DNA of 16,267 nucleotides, from NCBI GenBank assembly GCA_910592005.1, contig CAJVPP010002115.1:1-16267 (forward strand). The letters run 5' to 3'. Both the position numbers and the translations under genes were made by a program. This DNA comes from Funneliformis mosseae. Taxonomy: Eukaryota; Glomeromycota; Glomeromycetes; Glomerales; Glomeraceae. Shown piece by piece: positions 1-9,219 of this stretch. The notes beneath the pieces were generated by a model. It searched no databases. It saw only the letters and a program-made list of their open reading frames with translations, and had not been told where the DNA came from. The stretch's first letter is position 1, and every line of letters begins with the position of its first letter.

Positions 1-129
1 TACAAAAAAAAAATTTAGATGATCATCAAACTTTTGCTTGAAAAATGGAATTTTCTTTAGAGAAATGATATGAAATTGTCTTTTTATGTAAGCACCCAGC
101 TAGTCTAAAGTTTAGTTTTAAATTTATTG

Positions 130-1039
130 CTAAACAGGTATGTTGTAGTAAGTTTACATCTATTTATTGTGTTAAAAGATATTATAAAAATCAGGACCTA
201 AGTATTTCAGAAAGACTGAGACAGCTTTGTATAACATTTACAAAATAAGATGATAAGATTGTAAAGATGGCAAAGAAAGAACATAATATAATAGCCATTC
301 AAATACAAGAAAAAATAGAAGAAATAGATGTTGGGCTTAGTATAAAAACAGTAAGGCAATATTTTTGTAAGTTTGAAAAAAAGTTTAATAATGAAATTTC
401 TAAACCTTTGCTTAAAGAAGACTATTAAAAGAAAAGGTTGCAATGGGCAAAAAAATATAAGAATTTTGATTAGATTCAGTTATTTTTTACAGATGAAAGT
501 ACATTTCAATTATATACATCAAAAAAAAGATTTGGCAGTTTCCTAGTAGAAAAAATGTTTCGTTCTGTTAAGCATTTATCAAAAGTTCATGTTTAGGAAT
601 GTTTTTCTGCTTCTGGATTTGGTAAACTATTTTGCTTTTAAAGGAACCTTAATGTTGAATTTATGTGTACTATTTATAAGCAGGGTCTTCTAGCTTCCAC
701 CTCTAAACTTTTTGATGAAGGTAACATAAATTAGATCTTATAAGAAAATAATGATCTAAAGCATCAATAAAAAATCGCAAAAAAAATGAAAGGAAGAAAA
801 TAGCATTGAGGTACTTTCTTGACCATCAATATCTTTAGATCAAACTCCTATAAAAAATGTTTAAAGGTTAATGAAAATTAATATACAAAAAAAAAATTTG
901 ATCAATTAGAGGGTTAAAGAGGAAACTTACAAAAGAATAAAACTGATTATTACCTATATTTGCTATGAATTTAGTAGCTAGCATGAAAAGGCGTACAACT
1001 GTACTTATTGAGTCAAATGATGACTACACAATATATTAA
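130..1039 (+). pseudogene. Decayed Tc1/mariner (DD34D/E clan) transposase
   Basis: Remnant of a cut-and-paste transposase that would bind terminal inverted repeats and cut DNA with a DDE/D triad. Read across frames, the translation follows the family order: a helix-turn-helix-like part (about 150-380), then KRLQWAKKYKNF (about 434-465), TDESTFQLY carrying the first catalytic Asp (about 490), VKHLSKVHV, CFSASGFGKLFCF (about 600-640), NNDLKHQ in place of the usual DNDPKH (about 750), and the end ASMKRRTTVLIESNDDYTIY before the TAA at 1037-1039. It is dead. Trp of NFDW and of VHVWG are TAG, Gln codons are TAA, and several frameshifts are needed. Pro-to-Leu in DPKH also fits C-to-T change. The left end of the element is not recognisable at the window edge. 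The family is confident; the start is approximate. Confidence 0.9.
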
Positions 1040-1116
1040 TTTTAGTTAGTTGGTTATGTATTTTTTAAATAAAAAAAAATTTTTTGAATTTACTTATTTG
1101 TAGCTAGAGTTAGAGG

Positions 1117-1142
1117 CAGTTGGATACTTATGACCGCTATTG
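1117..1142. repeat. Right terminal inverted repeat of the Tc1-like element
   Basis: CAGTTGGATACTTATGACCG begins 78 bp after the transposase stop and continues to TATTG at 1142. It is followed at once by TA (1143-1144), the expected Tc1/mariner target duplication. Read inward on the other strand it is CAATAGCGGTCATAAG, the style of terminal repeat seen in many Tc1-like elements. The partner repeat is not in the window, so this rests on position, the flanking TA and similarity to the family. Confidence 0.6.
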
Positions 1143-1144
1143 TA

Positions 1145-2057
1145 ACAAGAAGTATTTAATTTTAATGATAATTTTATTTTAAACTTTTTCTTTTATTTAA
1201 AAAAATAATACTAAATGAAAATTTTTTTTTTACAGATATTTTATTTTTATTAGAATAGAATATTAATATAAGAATAAATTTATTCATTATGATGGTAATA
1301 CTACTTATATATCATCTTTATATACAGTATATACCTTACCCTAATTCTAACCCTAACTCTTACCTAATTCTAAGTTATATGACACTTACAAATGTGACAA
1401 ATAAGGTTTCATATATGAAAAATTTTCTGTTTTCAGAATATATATGAAAAATAAAAAAGGGAGAGGTGTGATACAAGTAACAAAAAGGAGGTAATAATAT
1501 TATGCTTGTAATGAATAAATTTACTCTTAATATAAAATATTAAATAATCTATAATATATAATTTTAAATTAGTAAAATATCTTATTTTTTTATTATTTAA
1601 TAATCTTTCTTATTTTTATATATTTTTTTAATGTTTTATTAATATTGTTTTTTTAGCTCAATAGTGTAATTTAAAGAAGAATATAAATTACTTATCTTTA
1701 ATAAAAGTTATTATTTCAGCTAAATTATATTAAATATTAAAAACTTCTCACCATAAATTTTTATAATATAAAAGTTCATTTTTTTATTTAAAAAATCGAC
1801 TTTTGTATTTTACATAAAATCTAACTAAATAATATACTTTACAACTCAAGAAAATATTTTCTCTCATAAAATTACATATATTTTTATTGTTAAAGTTGTA
1901 TATTTGTATCTACTTGTAAGAAGATCTTGAAAAAACTTATTTTAAAAGTGAAATTTCACGTAAATGTAAAAAAAAAAGTAATTTTTTAAAAGAAAAATCA
2001 ATGGTTTATTGTAATTTGATACACAACATATATATTTCAGATTTTTTTCAGTTTTAG
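1145..2057. other. Gene-free A+T-rich spacer
   Basis: No coding region is visible on either strand. The stretch holds the telomere-like tract at 1333-1373 and a direct repeat of ATATATGAAAAAT near 1410-1450. There is a short purine-rich patch (GGGAGAGGTG, AAAAAGGAGG) near 1458-1490. The rest is A/T runs with no tRNA-like or other RNA-like structure that I can support. Confidence 0.5.
1333..1373. repeat. Degenerate interstitial telomere-like repeat (CCCTAA/TTAGGG type)
   Basis: The tract reads as successive six-base units: CCTTA, CCCTAA, TTCTAA, CCCTAA, CTCTTA, then CCTAA and TTCTAA. Two units are perfect and the others differ mostly by C-to-T changes. Fungal telomeres, including those of mycorrhizal fungi, are generally TTAGGG. 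At about 40 bp inside transposon-rich DNA, this is an internal tract, not a chromosome end. It could mark an old break repair, a fusion, or simple sequence that merely resembles telomere. Confidence 0.55.
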
Positions 2058-2315
2058 CAAATTTCTCTTTCTGAACTTATCCAAACTGAAAAAATGTCTG
2101 ATATACAAACTCTTAGAATACTAATTAAAGATCTTGATTTTATTAAAGAGAAAAAAGATGCTTTAAGAAAATATTTTATTAGAAATGAAAAATGATAGAA
2201 TGATGCATTGACTTTTCTTTCTGACTATACAACAAATAAAATAAAGCTTGAATTTTTGAGATTCCTAATCTTTATACCTAGTATGTTTTCTTATAGATTT
2301 TTAATTGAAATATAA
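2058..2315 (+). pseudogene. Unrecognised charged protein fragment upstream of the Crinkler-like gene
   Basis: One frame stays open for 86 codons except for a tandem TGA-TAG at 2193-2198. An ATG at 2094 begins MSDIQTLRILIKDLDFIKEK and the open stretch runs on to RNEK. After the two stops the same frame continues NDALTFLSDYTTNKIKLEFL to the TAA at 2313. The Lys/Glu/Asp-rich, leucine-spaced composition looks like real protein in DNA where a stop is expected about every ten codons. The two stops could be former Trp or Gln codons. I do not recognise the family. It lies on the same strand as the Crinkler-like gene and could be its 5' part or a separate relic. Confidence 0.4.
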
Positions 2316-2669
2316 AATAATATGCTTGATCTCATTATTTCTTTTTCTCTACCTATCTGTCATATTTGTCAATAATACTGAATACTTATTTTTATGCTTT
2401 TCTTTCCTGCTTCTTATTGCTAAAAAAATACGTTCATATTATCATAAAGTAACCCAATGCTAATAAGTGAGTTATAATAAATTAGTTAATATGAAAGAAC
2501 GCGTTTTGGCTTAATTTATTAATAGTCATTATCTTGGCATTGTGATAATGTGTTTATTTTATATTTTGCAATTTATTTTTTTCACTTTCATCTGACATGT
2601 GCAAGAAAAATGGTCACTTTCACCTTCTGTTGAATCAAGAAAATCCAAGAAAGAAAAAACTATAGGTAA
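2316..2669. other. Spacer with an imperfect inverted repeat and a possible exon end
   Basis: An imperfect inverted repeat pairs ACGTTCATATTA (2430-2441) with TTAATATGAAAGAACGCGT (2488-2506). A small hairpin, CATTATC/GATAATG, lies at 2527-2550. Near 2600-2665 one frame reads QEKWSLSPSVESRKSKKEKT. It is followed by a GGTAAAT that could be an intron donor leading to the Crinkler-like reading frame. None of this is strong enough to call a gene part with certainty. Confidence 0.3.
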
Positions 2670-3695
2670 ATTTTATTAATACAAGAATGTAGAATAAGTC
2701 ATCAGATTCTTATAAGTTATAACTCAATTATTATTCCTTTTTTATCAGAGGCAGAATTTAGTAATATTTGTGATTTAGTCAAATATTTACAAAATAGTAA
2801 AAAAGAGGTTATTACATCAATATCTATTTCAATCAGTATTGAAAATGCACTTAAAGAAATAATTATAAAAGAGGATGAAGTTAATCTATGCAATATTATT
2901 AAATACTCTCTAGATAAATCTTTTGCAGTAACTAAGAAACCAGCAATATATGTGAGAGAATCATACAAGAATCTTTACTATCTAATGATCAATCAAGCAT
3001 CTAAGGGTTCTGATCACAAGTTTCTTGTCACCAGTACTTCAGGTATTAGTAAATCATGCTTTTTGATTTATTTCTTAATCTAACTTTTGTGTGAATCTGA
3101 GAATGTCACTATTATTTTTCAGCTAGTTTAAAGTGAAGACTTCTACTATTTTAAGGATCTTAACCTCAGTTTCAGTCTTTATGAAATTTTTCAAATTGCT
3201 TCTAATTCTCTGAAACGTGATACCTAGTAGACAGTATTTTATCTTCTAAATTAATTCTGATGAAAATAGTGGTTACTTTATCACTAAAAGATGTAGTTAA
3301 AAATAAATTTCAAGAATTCAAAAAGGATTTTGTACAGGATATTTTACATATTATCTTAGTTACTAAAAGAGTTATTATTTTGCCAAAAATATGTTTTCTC
3401 AAATATGCCTGAAAATATAATATTAGCTCTTTATGATAAAATAGATAGTGTGTCAAAATATGTTTTCTGAAAAGTTGAAATCTCATTGAAATATAATTTA
3501 AATTCAAAAACACCTAAAGGAAAAGAGATAATCATAAAGTTAGCTTTTGAATGCATCAAATTTGCTTTTTTACAAGTTAAAAACTTTAACGATCTTATAA
3601 CTTATATTACTGAAAATGCCTATTTTATTCAATATAGCAGTCGCTTTATTCACTGATAACCAGATCCTTATAATAATTATAATCTTCAATGGACT

Positions 3696-3717
3696 TCTCA
3701 TTATATATATAATGAGA
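3696..3717. repeat. 22-bp perfect palindrome inside the Crinkler-like gene
   Basis: TCTCATTATAT is followed immediately by its exact complement ATATAATGAGA. It falls in the segment that translates as SHYIYNEIE, so coding use plus A+T-richness may be enough to explain it. Confidence 0.6.
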
Positions 3718-4306
3718 TCGAGAAAATACTAGAAAAATAGTCATAGAGCTTACTTTTGGAGAGGATTCAAATGATAAGAAACTATCTTAATATTAGAGAG
3801 ATTATGTTTAAGATATATGTAATCTACCTTTTTCGATCTAGTAATGATCAATTTGATATGAGAAAACTGCTAGAAAACCTTAAGCCAATAGATATTTTCA
3901 GACATATGAAATTTTTCATAGATAAATTGCCAACAGTTAATAATATTCGAATTACAAAGGAAAGTGATAAGATAATTATCTTTTCTAAGATATCAAATTT
4001 TGATGCAGCAGATTTATTTACATATCAGATATAATTTTTAAATTATGGTATCCAACAATTATCTAATCAAACAAGTTGAACTAGTTAATATAGTTGAAAA
4101 TATGTCAGTCTATAGAAGGAAAATCTTAATTAATTTAGTTTTTATGATACTTAATAATATATATGACACCTATAAGTATTAAAATATCATAATAAAGGAT
4201 ATGAACAGTAAGAGCTTTCAAAAAGTAAAAAGACAGAATGCTGAAATCAAGAATATTCAGCAATAAGTTTTAAAAAAATTGATATTAGTATAAATAAGAA
4301 ACATTT

Positions 4307-4480
4307 ATGCAAAGTTTTAAATTCAAATTATCATCAGAAATTTTATTTATAGTTGAGTCAGATTCATCTGCAGTTGTGCAAAAATTAGAGTCAGAAGTTG
4401 AATCACCAGTAACAGATGATTCAAAGTCTAAGTCTAAAAAAAGGTCAAAGCTTAAAGATAAAGAGCCTGCCTCCTTGTAA
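4307..4480 (+). CDS. Open C-terminal tail of the Crinkler-like gene, Ser/Lys-rich
   Basis: An uninterrupted 57-codon frame from an ATG at 4307 to the TAA at 4478-4480. It starts MQSFKFKLSSEIL and is acidic and Ser-rich in the middle (VESDSSAVVQKLESEVESPV). It ends in a basic cluster, KSKSKKRSKLKDKEPASL. The basic run resembles a nuclear localisation signal, which would suit a nuclear Crinkler protein; that is inference. It lies just after the broken KRQNAEIKNIQ segment and is most likely the last exon or 3' end of the decayed gene, not a gene of its own. It is one of the few stretches here free of stops. Confidence 0.5.
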   Translation: MQSFKFKLSSEILFIVESDSSAVVQKLESEVESPVTDDSKSKSKKRSKLKDKEPASL

Positions 4481-5254
4481 TATATATTTGTAATATAAAA
4501 CATATACTCAATAATAAAATTGAAGTTTTATAATTTTTTAGCTCTCAAATACTTTATTAATAAATTTTATTCTGGCTTTATTTTTTAATGTGTAATTATA
4601 CATTAGAAAAATTAAATTATTTTCTGATTAGCGTTACAAATTGTAACTGATTTTTTATATAATGATCACATTTGCAAAAATTTCTTTTCCTCATTTTGTA
4701 CTAATTCTGACTATTTTGTTAAAAATATTCAAGATCAAAATAAACTTAGGTAGTGAATTCAGATTTTTATAGTAGTAACATTTCTTAGAATTATGATTTA
4801 ATTTATTGCATTACAAATTATGTAATATTGTAATAGGATAAAGTTTTCGCTCAATAATCTAAGCATATAATATTTACAGAATAAATAATAAATTTAGTGA
4901 TTACTGATCATTTCGCTAAGAATATTGAAAATTTTACTGTACCTTCATAAAATGAATTCAAATTTCAATTCCATAAACTATGACAAAAAATAGGGAAAAG
5001 TCTTTCATATCATGCTTAAGCGAAGGTGGTAAGTGTCTTATCTTTATAACTAATATTATAGATTATAAGATTTGTTTAACTGATTCAGATTGATTGACCT
5101 AGTCAACTAAAAACTAACCTATATATATTTTATTAATTTGGTTAAACAATATTTTAATGGACTAGTACAATACTATTTTATAATAATAATATTTAATTTT
5201 CAAGATTTGGGTAAATATTAAAAAGTTTGAATTATATTTTAAAAAAAGAATATC
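4481..5254. other. Gene-free spacer between the Crinkler-like gene and the hAT
   Basis: No family is recognisable on either strand. Short imperfect palindromes such as TTACAAATTATGTAA (about 4811-4825) occur. They may be remains of terminal repeats of the neighbouring hAT or of a small non-autonomous element, but I could not pair two ends. Confidence 0.4.
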
Positions 5255-7010
5255 ATAGACATAATTAGGGTCCATCAATTATATTTTTTTATAATCAAAT
5301 TACCAGCATCTGAAAATAATTTTCAGAAGGAACAGATGAAGCAGAAATTGCAAGATATTTTCAGGCTTACTTTGCATGTAAAAGCAATATTTTTCATGTA
5401 ATTTCTACCATTTAAGTGGATTTTTATTAAGATATAAAGGATTGTTAAGAGGATGTGTTAAAATTTGTAATATTGTAGCATATACTTGCATCTCATTTTG
5501 TATAGAAGAAACCTTATTATAAATATCATCAAAAAATTATTTTTGCTATTCTTTACATATGTTGTATTTAATAAATTATTTAAAGTTTCTATTATTTGCT
5601 GTATTTCCATTAAAATTGCTGCTTTTTATTTATTATTTATAAACTTCATATTTTTAAAATGAGGATCAAAATATAAAGCAAAAAAGCTTAATTGCAAAAT
5701 ATTTTATTAATGGGTTGTTATTTGTTGCTCAATATAATCACTCACTTAAATTACTGTTAGTACTATTTGATTAGTATGAATATTAAAATTAATAAGATGG
5801 TTTTTAAGTTTGATTAATGTCAGGTATATCATACTTAATATTGGATATTAACTTTTACTAATAATATCCATAATTTGAATAAAGGGTTTTAATAAATTTA
5901 ATAAATCTTGTATGCAAACCATTTATTATTATCTAATAATAAAGCTTACAAATTTAATTCTATCATTTCAAACTATATAAATCAAATTATTTTTAAGAAT
6001 TACTATTAATAAGTATATAGTATTTTTTAAGAAAAATAAGACACTATAATATAATATAGGTTGAATTTCAACTTGTTTGTAATATCATAAATTGGCTCAA
6101 GAATTTTTGAATCTGATTGCATATTATTATTCATAATTAATTGTTGGACATGTTGAAAAGTTTCTTGATATTTATCTCAATAAATAAGTACATTATTAAG
6201 TGTTTTGACTTATTAATAAGTGTATGACATTTTTTGAGTCTACTATTTACTGCAAGTTGAAGAGTATTAGCATAGCAATTAATATGTTGATAATTAAATT
6301 ATTGTAATGTGATTATCATATTCTTTGCATTATCATTAACTCCTGCAATTATCTTATTAATTAAATTCTATTTTTAAAATAAATTATGAAAAAATTCTAT
6401 AATTCTATTACCAAAATGTCTATAAGAAAATTTCTCAATTATTAAATTCCCTTAGCAAAGTTCAAAATCAGATTTTAACTAATGGATTATTACTCTAATT
6501 TATGTTCTATGAAATTGTGTTCAAAGATCAACTATAAAACTATAAGTTTTTATTGAATATAAGATAAATGTTCTTCTACAAATATAAAACATTCACTTAG
6601 TTTTTTCTTTATTGTACTAATACATAATACAAGAAAATGATTATCTAATACTTTATATAATTTAATAAATGTTAAAGTATTAATAATATTAAAAGGCTGT
6701 AAATTATTAACTATCCATTTTAATAACTTAGCAATGAGATATTGATATAGTTTATCATTAGACTTGTATAATTTACAAGTTTCTAAACTTTATTGAGTTT
6801 GATTAGTTATATCTTTTTTAAAATTATTAATAATATAAATTCAATAAATTCTATTTAGATGATTTCTAATATTAGTTATTAAATTGAAAAGTCTAACTGA
6901 TTTTTATAAATAGTTTTTTTGTCATTCTTTTCTATTAGAACTTGACAATATCTGTATCTATTATCACTAATATTAATATCAATATAATCTCATATCCAAT
7001 TAGATTTACA
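5255..7010 (-). pseudogene. Decayed BED-type hAT transposase
   Basis: hAT transposases carry an N-terminal BED zinc finger, an RNase-H-like DDE core split by a helical insertion, and a C-terminal dimerisation region. Read on the minus strand, the BED part begins near 7005 (NWI*DYIDI, the second Trp being TGA, then RYRYCQVL). Next come LLKWIVNNLQPFNIINTLTF and TIKKKLSECFIF (about 6590-6730), VDL*TQF with the first catalytic Asp followed by a former Trp, and VNDNAKNM (TDNAxNM motif, about 6330). Then come QHINCYANTLQLAVNSRLKK (about 6230-6290) and MNNNMQSDSKILEPIYDI (about 6080-6140). Near 5270-5335 the C-terminal SVPSE-NYF / SDAGNLI block follows KWFAYKIY and YFDPHFKNM, with a one-base frame change inside it. 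Many TAA stops sit where Gln is expected. No terminal repeats or 8-bp duplication were found. Confidence 0.9.
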
Positions 7011-7249
7011 TTCTGTTAGTTAAATATGTTTGATAGTTAATAATATATTAATTAAAGGTTGTTACTTAGAAAATGAAAAAAAAAGATAGACCAGTTCATA
7101 TTTAATCAATTAGCATTTTAATCATAAATTTTAAACCTAATTAGAATTTATAATTAATATTTATGATTGAGTTAGTGATTGTGTTATGTGACTGGATATT
7201 GATCTTAATGATCATAGATCTACAATTATGTAGTGAAGTACAAATATCG

Positions 7250-7384
7250 ATAATGTCAAATATATTTAATATGTCTAATATGTTTAATATAGCTAATATG
7301 TCTAATATAATTAATATAGTAGATATAGTTAATATAGTTAAGATAGTTAACATAATTAATATATTAGATATGTCAAAATATGTA
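7250..7384. repeat. 9-bp minisatellite, about 14-15 units
   Basis: Consecutive nine-base units from 7259 include AATATATTT, AATATGTCT, AATATGTTT, AATATAGCT, AATATGTCT, AATATAATT, AATATAGTA, GATATAGTT, AATATAGTT, AAGATAGTT, AACATAATT, AATATATTA and GATATGTCA. A partial unit lies at each end. The phase is kept exactly over the whole tract, so slippage is recent or the unit is constrained. Because nine is a multiple of three, one plus-strand frame (ATG at 7163, stop near 7393) reads as Asn-Ile-X repeats after a hydrophobic start. I regard that frame as a by-product of the repeat. Confidence 0.85.
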
Positions 7385-7690
7385 ATAGAATAGATATAAA
7401 TACAACCCCTTCTGTCAATTAAAAGAGATAAGACTGACAGCTGTATAGAACCTCTCTCTTGTAAAAGATAGCGTAATATTACTTTTTACTTTGTGTATCT
7501 CTGTTTCTTATTTTCTTTTCTTATTTCTTTCATATATTTTTATTTTGTTATTTCCTTTTACTTCGATAAAGTATTTCTTATTTCTTATCTAAAACTCTTC
7601 TTGAACTTACTGTGATAACTTTTAACTTGTAATTAAAGCCACTCACGTCTAATAAACTTAATTTAAATTGATAAACTAGTAGCAAATTAG
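7385..7690 (+). mobile_element. Possible LTR fragment with primer-binding-site-like end
   Basis: This stretch is less A+T-rich and better ordered than its surroundings. It has a TATA-like box (TATAAATA, 7395-7402), a hairpin CTGTCA/TGACAG at 7412-7440, and a CTCTCTCTTG stretch (7451-7461). A long pyrimidine-rich run (about 7485-7570) follows, then GCCACTCACGTCTAATAAAC (about 7638-7657). ATTGATAAAC is then followed by TAGTAGCAAATTAGC (7677-7691). The last resembles TGGTAGCAGA-type primer binding sites of LTR retrotransposons after G-to-A change. This order matches U3-TATA, R and U5, then PBS. No second LTR and no gag/pol were found, so it may be a truncated copy or a chance likeness. Confidence 0.35.
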
Positions 7691-7832
7691 CTAAGATTTT
7701 TATAAACTAACTGGAATTATTATGTAGATTATAAAAAGTTAACCTTCTGATACTGCGTCTAATAATTATAATCTGAAAAGATTGCATGTTAATAGTAGAT
7801 TAATCAATAAAAAAATAAAAAATTAAAAAAAA
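7691..7832. other. Short leader before the Harbinger transposase
   Basis: It starts CTAAGATTTTTATAAACTAA and has no coding signal that I can assign. It could be the beginning of a retroelement interior interrupted by the Harbinger element, or the Harbinger 5' region. I could not find the short terminal repeat and 3-bp duplication expected at its edge. Confidence 0.3.
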
Positions 7833-9014
7833 ATGTCTAAACATAAATAAATAGAAAATTTATTATCTTTTTATATTGTTAAAGCTTTTCAAGATACAGA
7901 AAAAATAAATTTACTTAAAGAGGAAGAAGGTTCTGACAATTCAAGTAAAAAAGAAAATAAATTAGTAATTCTTAGATTAACTTCTTTATTTGAAACATAA
8001 TATTTTAAAGAGAAAATTTATGTAGAAAATTCAAAAAAGTGGTATGATTATATTTTACTAAAATATGATGATATTAGGTTTAAAAAAATAATGAGAATAG
8101 AATCTTATAATTTTCAAAAACTTGTATTAATTTTATATACTCATTAAATTTTTCAAAAAAAAATAGTAATCTTCAAGCTTCTGTTGAGTTACAATTTGCA
8201 GTTTTTTTTAAAAAGAATTGGTTTTAAAAAAAATATTTTTGAAATATGTTTAAGATTGAAAGAATTATTTATTTATATTATAAGAGAATAATAGCTACAA
8301 TTTTTTCATTAAAAAAAAATTTAGTTAAATGGCTAGTAGGTAAAGCAAAGCAAAATGTATATAAAGGATTTAAAAATATTAGTGAAATGATCATATAATA
8401 GGAACAATAGATGAAAGACATTTAATATTAGAAAATACTTCATTAAAATAACCTAAAATATATTAAAATAGAAAAAAAAATATTCTATACAATTACAAGG
8501 AATTATAAATTATAATGATATATTTATAGATTATAAAATTGGATGGCCTGGTTCAATTCATAATATTAAAGTATATAAAAATTCATATTTTTATCAAATA
8601 TTTTTAAAATTATCAAAGAAGATGAATATTTGCTTAGAAGTTCAATATATCCTTTATCTACTTTTTTAATTAAACCTTTTACAAATTCTCAAATTTTTTC
8701 ACATATTTAATTTAATATAATTCATTTCTTATACAGTAATAATTAAAAATACTTTTGGTAGACTTAAAAATAGATTTATTTCTTTAAAAAATTTAAATAT
8801 TAAAAAGATTTTTACTACAGTTATATTAATTGAGTGTATAATTATTTTACATAACTTTTTAAAATTAAGTAATGATAATATAGAAGATTTATATGAAGAA
8901 AATGATTATAGTAATAATGATAATAATGATAATGAAATATTACAGATTAAAATAAAAAAAAGAAAAAGAGCAGGAGAAAGAAAAAAAGAGCAAATAATGA
9001 ATCAAATTATTTAA
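7833..9014 (+). pseudogene. Decayed PIF/Harbinger transposase (DDE_Tnp_4 type)
   Basis: Harbinger transposases are DDE nucleases that need a Myb/SANT-like partner protein. The ATG at 7833 opens MSKHK and the family blocks follow. These are KKWYDYILLKYDDIRFKKI (about 8035-8095), ELQFAVFFKK-type sequence (about 8190), the first Asp in GTIDERHLILENT (about 8400-8440), and KYSIQLQGIINYNDIFIDYK (about 8480-8535). Then come GWPGSIHNIKVYKNSYFYQ (about 8540-8600), YLLRSSIYPLSTFLIKPFTN (about 8626-8685), and NTFGRLKNRFISLKNLNIKK (about 8750-8810). The end is ILHNFLKLSNDNIEDLYEEN and a basic tail to the TAA at 9012. Conserved residues are lost: HDxxV reads HN, LGDSAYP reads LRSSIYP, and the Glu of ERxFG is Lys. 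Stops and frameshifts are frequent in the middle. Confidence 0.92.
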
Positions 9015-9219
9015 TAAATTAAATAATAATTTTTTTTATAATATATAAAAAAATTAATTAACAAATTGTTTTTTGTTTATAAAAATGCAAATATTTTATA
9101 TATTTTATATGATCAATAAATATTATATGAATATTTTATCAATAAATATTACGTAAAATATTTTATTATAAATATTAACATTATACAACGAATGTTATGT
9201 GACAATTAAAAAAATAAAT
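9015..9219. other. Convergent intergenic region of the Harbinger element, with a 26-27-bp tandem repeat
   Basis: This lies between the 3' ends of the two converging Harbinger reading frames. ATCAATAAATATTATATGAA... (9112-9137) is followed directly by ATCAATAAATATTACGTAAA... (9138-9164), and a third partial copy may follow. The A+T-rich content could include polyadenylation signals for both genes (several AATAAA), but no single one can be assigned. Confidence 0.5.

Larger units (their letters stand above)
2670..4480 (+). pseudogene. Decayed Crinkler-like (CRN) P-loop protein gene
   Basis: Crinkler proteins are modular, with a short N-terminal recruitment domain and a variable C-terminal part that often holds a P-loop NTPase. 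They are known as nuclear effectors in oomycetes and are abundant in mycorrhizal fungi and chytrids. One frame is open from 2670 to 3080. It contains YVRESYKNLYYLMINQASKG and FLVTSTSGISKSCFLIYFL, the Walker A (usually GTPGIGKS) with both key Gly replaced by Ser. Then follow ENVTIIFQL, YYFKDLNLSF, YLVDSILSSK just after a TGA where Trp is expected, KNKFQEFKKDFVQDI, YITENAYFIQYSSRFIH, and YNEIEKILE. An open 92-codon stretch at 3756-4034 holds NIREIMFKIYVIYLF and FSKISNFDAADLF. The frame shifts several times. The N-terminal ubiquitin-like/LFLAK-type part is not visible. Confidence 0.8.

Noticed and set aside
207..443. Minus-strand open frame of 78 codons
   Set aside because: Antisense shadow of the Tc1-like transposase, Phe/Leu-rich with no family likeness.
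2717..2968. Minus-strand open frame of 83 codons
   Set aside because: Antisense of the open Crinkler-like frame, which continues into the Walker A region; the sense strand has the recognisable motifs.
3310..3513. Minus-strand open frame of 67 codons
   Set aside because: Antisense of the Crinkler-like gene (KNKFQEFKKDF to KYNLNSKTPKGKE).
3696..3717. Perfect 22-bp palindrome as a regulatory or recombination site
   Set aside because: It lies within the Crinkler-like coding part and is A/T-rich; no partner copy or functional context was seen.
130..4480. A variant genetic code with TAA/TAG read as Gln, as in some ciliates
   Set aside because: Several in-frame TAG and TGA codons fall on conserved Trp or Arg, not Gln, and frameshifts are also needed. 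Decay explains all of them; recoding does not.
4285..4503. Minus-strand open frame of 72 codons, Ser/Asp-rich
   Set aside because: Antisense of the Ser/Lys-rich tail. The plus strand continues the upstream gene and ends in a basic cluster plus stop.
7163..7393. A 76-codon plus-strand frame with Asn-Ile-X repeats, and a 70-codon minus-strand frame over the same bases
   Set aside because: Both are open only because the 9-bp repeat unit lacks stops in those frames; no sign of a gene beyond the repeat.
9112..9164. The 26-27-bp direct repeats and the minisatellites as a CRISPR array
   Set aside because: The repeats are contiguous or nearly so, without unique spacers, and the DNA is eukaryotic.
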